Positions 61,427-64,000 of a DNA stretch of 64,000 nt are shown here, in pieces. The notes under the pieces were generated by a model. The model was not told the origin of the DNA. It was given only the letters and a program-made list of their open reading frames with translations, and made no database searches. Both the position numbers and the translations under genes were made by a program. The stretch's first letter is position 1. Every line of letters begins with the position of its first letter. The stretch is from Rhodanobacter sp. AS-Z3 (lineage in GTDB: Bacteria > Pseudomonadota > Gammaproteobacteria > Xanthomonadales > Rhodanobacteraceae), in contig NZ_CP119392.1 of NCBI RefSeq assembly GCF_029224025.1, positions 705,001-769,000 of the forward strand, read 5' to 3'.

Positions 61427-62349
61427 ACGCACCGACCCAGGCTACCCGCACGCTCGACCGCGAGCTTGAAGAGCTGGAGAACGAGGCGATCTTCATCCTG
61501 CGTGAAGCGATGAGCCAGGCACGCCGACCGGTGTTGCTGTTTTCGGGCGGCAAGGATTCCACCGTGCTTGCCCATCTGGCCGCGCGGGCTTTCTATCCGG
61601 CCCGGCCACCGATGCCGCTACTGCATGTTGACTCGACCTGGGAATTTCGCGAGGTATTGGCGTTCCGCGACCGCTTTGCGCGCGAGCATGGGTTTGAGTT
61701 GCGCGTGCATGCCAACGAACAGGGGCGTGCGGCCGGCATCAATCCGTTCGATCCCGGGGATACCTATACCAGCGTGATGCGCACGGAGTCACTGAAGCAG
61801 GCGCTGGACGTCGGCAACTATGACGTGGTGTTTGGCGGTGCCCGTCGGGATGAAGAGAAATCGCGCGCCAAGGAAAGGGTGTTCTCGGTGCGCGAGCGCG
61901 GGCACACGTGGAACCCGCGCCAACAGCGCGCGGAGTTATGGCGCCTGTACAACACGCAACTGGCCAACGGGCAGTCGCTGCGCGTCTTTCCGCTGTCGAA
62001 CTGGACCGAGATGGATATCTGGCGCTATGCGGATCAGCGCGGTATCGCGCTGGCCTCGCTGTACTTTGCCGCGCCGCGCCCGGTACTGGAACGCGACGGC
62101 ATGTTGCTGGTTGTCGACGACGCCGCGCGCATGCGCCTGCAGCCGGATGACGTGGTGATGACCCGCACAGTGCGTTTTCGCACATTGGGTTGCTGGCCGG
62201 TGACCGCGGCATTCGCGTCTGCAGCTACCGACCTGCAGGAGGTGGTGCGGGAGACCGCGCAGTCCAGAAACTCGGAACGCCAGGGTCGCATCGGCGACCG
62301 CGAGGGCGGCGGCAGTCTGGAGCGTCAAAAGCGCGAAGGCTATTTCTGA
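61423..62349 (+). CDS. cysD: CysD, sulfate adenylyltransferase subunit 2 (no CysN beside it)
   Basis: About 308 residues, near full-length CysD of the PAPS-reductase/ATP-pyrophosphatase fold. It has the PP-loop LLFSGGKDSTVLAHL, LHVDSTWEFRE, the block GGARRDEEKSRAKERVFS, VFPLSNWTEMDIW, ERDGMLLVVDD, and a C-terminus with SERQGRI ending KREGYF. CysD normally works with the GTPase CysN to make APS from sulfate and ATP; no cysN is next to it. The GTG at 61423 overlaps the Sua5-type stop; a GTG 11 codons earlier is possible. It overlaps DUF6671 by one base. Confidence 0.9.
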   Translation: MNAPTQATRTLDRELEELENEAIFILREAMSQARRPVLLFSGGKDSTVLAHLAARAFYPARPPMPLLHVDSTWEFREVLAFRDRFAREHGFELRVHANEQGRAAGINPFDPGDTYTSVMRTESLKQALDVGNYDVVFGGARRDEEKSRAKERVFSVRERGHTWNPRQQRAELWRLYNTQLANGQSLRVFPLSNWTEMDIWRYADQRGIALASLYFAAPRPVLERDGMLLVVDDAARMRLQPDDVVMTRTVRFRTLGCWPVTAAFASAATDLQEVVRETAQSRNSERQGRIGDREGGGSLERQKREGYF

Positions 62350-63215
62350 TGGAGGCTCGTGTCGCGCCCGTGGCGACCCCTGACTGCGTAGTGCTGGCCA
62401 CCATGCACGGCAAGGAAACAGCGATTGCGCCATTGTTGCGCCGTGCGCTGGGCTGGCAGTGTCACGTACCAGCCGGCTTCGATACCGACCGTTTCGGTAC
62501 GTTCAGTCGTGACATCGCTCGCCTGGGTGCGCCGATCGATACGGCCAGGGCCAAGATTGCGGCGGCCTTTGAAAGCGTGCCGCAGGCATCGCTGGGCATC
62601 GCCAGCGAGGGCAGCTTCGGCCCCCATCCGCAGATACCTTTTCTGGCGGTGGACCGCGAAATCGTGGTGTTGGTGGATCGCCGCAACGGGCTGGAAGTGG
62701 TCGGTCACCATCTCAGTCCGCGCACCAACTTCGCGCAGGCCCTGGTCAGTGACGCGACGGCGGCGATCGCGTTTGCGCGCGCCGTCGGGTTTCCCGAGCA
62801 TGGCGTCATCGTGATCGGTACGCGCGCTGGCAAGCCGGCTCCAGATCGGCTGTTGTGCAAGAACATCCAGCACATGAGTGATTTGCTCGCGGCGGTGCGC
62901 GCGGCGATCGCCTTGGGCGACCCCGCCCATCTGGAGACCGACATGCGCGCCTCGCACAATCCCACGCGCATGCGTGTGATCAAGCGGGCCACGGTCAATC
63001 TGCTGCGTCGCTATTGCTCGCGCTGTCCCCGATGCCAGCGTGCAGGCTTTGTCGTCACCGAGGTGCTGACTGGCCTGCCCTGTGCCCTCTGTGCCGAGCC
63101 TACGGACACGCCCCGCGCCGAGGTGATGGCTTGTGCGGGCTGCGCGTATCGGGTTGAAAAGCCGTTTGACGCATTGGTGGCCGACCCCGGTCGCTGTGAC
63201 AACTGCAATCCCTGA
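62349..63215 (+). CDS. DUF6671 zinc-ribbon protein
   Basis: A 288-residue protein of the DUF6671 type. The N-terminal 210 residues are a soluble alpha/beta domain with LATMHGKETAIAPLL and FGPHPQIPFLAVDREIVVLVD, then SHNPTRMRVIKRATVNLLRR, and the end holds four Cys-x-x-Cys pairs (CSRCPRC, CALC, CAGC, CDNC) that would bind two zinc ions. No signal peptide is present. Its function is unknown. The ATG overlaps the cysD stop (TGATG), linking it to the dab operon. A frame open from 62190 is only cysD read in another phase. Confidence 0.85.
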   Translation: MEARVAPVATPDCVVLATMHGKETAIAPLLRRALGWQCHVPAGFDTDRFGTFSRDIARLGAPIDTARAKIAAAFESVPQASLGIASEGSFGPHPQIPFLAVDREIVVLVDRRNGLEVVGHHLSPRTNFAQALVSDATAAIAFARAVGFPEHGVIVIGTRAGKPAPDRLLCKNIQHMSDLLAAVRAAIALGDPAHLETDMRASHNPTRMRVIKRATVNLLRRYCSRCPRCQRAGFVVTEVLTGLPCALCAEPTDTPRAEVMACAGCAYRVEKPFDALVADPGRCDNCNP

Positions 63216-63244
63216 CGCATCCTGGTGGTGCATGGAGATAACGC

Positions 63245-63499
63245 GTGAACAAGCCCAAGACGCCAGCCGAACAAGTGCAATGTGCCGAACAGCGCATCGA
63301 CTGGGTGTTGTCGCACCCGCACGTGAGTGAGTGGCTGAAGGTCAGCCTGCACATGGCGCACAAGCGCGACCCGATCGACATGATGAACGACCTCGAGCTG
63401 CTGACGAGGCTGCTGCAGGATCGCTCTCACGCGCTGGTCGATGACCTTCTGCTGCAGACGACGAACCCCTCGACAGATCACACTGATCGGAGCGACTGA
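63245..63499 (+). CDS. Small conserved-looking helical protein ending the dab operon
   Basis: An 84-residue soluble protein starting at GTG 63245 with GGAG 8 bases upstream. The sequence is mostly helical with CAEQRIDWVLSHPHVSEWLK, a His/Met-rich middle (LHMAHKRDPIDMMNDLELL) and a polar tail. I do not recognise a family. It starts 29 bases after DUF6671 in the same direction, so it is probably the last gene of the dab transcript; the next gene is convergent. Confidence 0.7.
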   Translation: MNKPKTPAEQVQCAEQRIDWVLSHPHVSEWLKVSLHMAHKRDPIDMMNDLELLTRLLQDRSHALVDDLLLQTTNPSTDHTDRSD

Positions 63500-63524
63500 G
63501 GCGAGCGTGGGTGTGGTGTCGGCG

Positions 63525-64000
63525 TTACTCGCGCGGCTCCGGCGTGGTCTGCGGGCTTTCGCCGAACTCGGCCGTTGGCGCTGCGACCGCTGCCGCGGAC
63601 GCCGTCGGCTCGCCCCGCGCCATGCTCGGAAACACCTCGTCCTGTCGCACCCAGGCATGGTAGAGCGCCGCGGCCAGATGCATCAGCACGGTGGCGAACA
63701 GCAGCAGCGCCAGCCAGCTGTGGGCACCCCGCAGCACGGCGTACACGGTGGCATCGTGCGGCGCGATCGGCGGCAGGTTGAAGCCCTTGATCATCGTCAC
63801 CGGGTAGCCGCCGGCGGACAGCATCGACCAGCCGATCAACGGCATCGCGAACATCAGTGTGTAGAGCACCCAGTGCGAGGCCTTCGCTGCCAGAACCTGC
63901 ACCGCAGGCAGATCGGCGGGCAGGGCCGGCGGCCGATGGCGCAGGCGATTGATCAGACGCACGATCACCAGCAGCAGGATCGCCATGCCGAGTGGCCGAT
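63525..64000 (-). CDS. Cytochrome b561 family protein (5' end beyond window)
   Basis: The C-terminal 158 or so residues of a leftward gene that continues past the right edge. Visible are membrane helices with heme-ligand-type His (ASHWVLYTLMFAMPLIGW, LRGAHSWLALLLFATVLMHL, then AALYHAW), and a Ser/Ala/Pro-rich tail after residue 115 of the visible part. The family is the prokaryotic cytochrome b561 type, as in the gene at 1666-2241. An internal Met at 63986 is not the start because helix TM1 is missing. It is convergent with the dab operon, 25 bases apart. Confidence 0.85.
   Translation of the reverse strand, partial: RPLGMAILLLVIVRLINRLRHRPPALPADLPAVQVLAAKASHWVLYTLMFAMPLIGWSMLSAGGYPVTMIKGFNLPPIAPHDATVYAVLRGAHSWLALLLFATVLMHLAAALYHAWVRQDEVFPSMARGEPTASAAAVAAPTAEFGESPQTTPEPRE

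Noticed and set aside
1..64000. Searches by eye for tRNA, rRNA, CRISPR, prophage and attachment sites
   Set aside because: No cloverleaf-like segments, regularly spaced repeats, integrase or phage structural genes were seen.

Overview
The window is high-GC DNA from a gammaproteobacterial heterotroph. The gene content (a NagR/NagP/glucokinase/TonB-receptor/GH20/NagX locus, a DUF1365-CFA-DUF2878-DUF1295 lipid operon, S10 peptidase, CSS-EAL phosphodiesterases) fits the order Xanthomonadales, most likely Rhodanobacteraceae (Rhodanobacter or Dyella type). This placement is inferred from gene families and gene order; no rRNA or other marker is present. Genes are densely packed and many stop and start codons overlap (ATGA or GTGA). 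No tRNA, rRNA, CRISPR array or intact mobile element was seen.

Layout. (1) 1-9166: a sulfide/persulfide detoxification module. It has a BigR-like ArsR repressor (cut by the left edge) divergent from sulfide:quinone reductase, cytochrome b561, a DUF2892 membrane protein, an RND pump (adaptor plus permease), an ETHE1/BLH-type persulfide dioxygenase, a DUF442 phosphatase-like sulfurtransferase and a TauE/SafE exporter. (2) 9237-11810: EamA transporter and S10 carboxypeptidase. (3) 11811-13762: a small acquired island with an AHH-nuclease toxin, an Imm11-like partner and a broken IS4-family transposase remnant. (4) 13783-15174: diguanylate cyclase. (5) 15357-25728: GlcNAc/chitin-oligosaccharide utilisation, with palindromic LacI-type operators in the divergent nagP/glk region. 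(6) 25943-36517: secreted protease, lysophospholipase-like hydrolase, and the alpha-2-macroglobulin/PBP1C pair. (7) 36526-39754: tandem CSS-EAL c-di-GMP phosphodiesterases, followed by an outer-membrane-protein remnant. (8) 40141-47510 (minus): an eight-gene lipid-modification operon running from desaturase to lipocalin. (9) 47961-52307: GGDEF protein, MtfA-like peptidase, a monoheme cytochrome-porin fusion and TspO. (10) 52366-55185: arsenic resistance (arsC-acr3-arsR divergent from arsH) with a clear ArsR operator. (11) 55305-63499: a LysR regulator divergent from a DAB inorganic-carbon operon (dabB-dabA) that continues, with overlapping genes, into a Sua5-type threonylcarbamoyl-AMP synthase, a lone CysD, a DUF6671 zinc-ribbon protein and a small ORF. 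The right edge cuts a cytochrome b561 gene.

The most interesting candidate for an undescribed system is region 11. A bicarbonate-accumulating complex is translationally coupled to an enzyme family that consumes bicarbonate (Sua5) and to an ATP-sulfurylase small subunit with no CysN beside it. Second are the AHH toxin/Imm11 pair and the RND pump embedded in the sulfide module.
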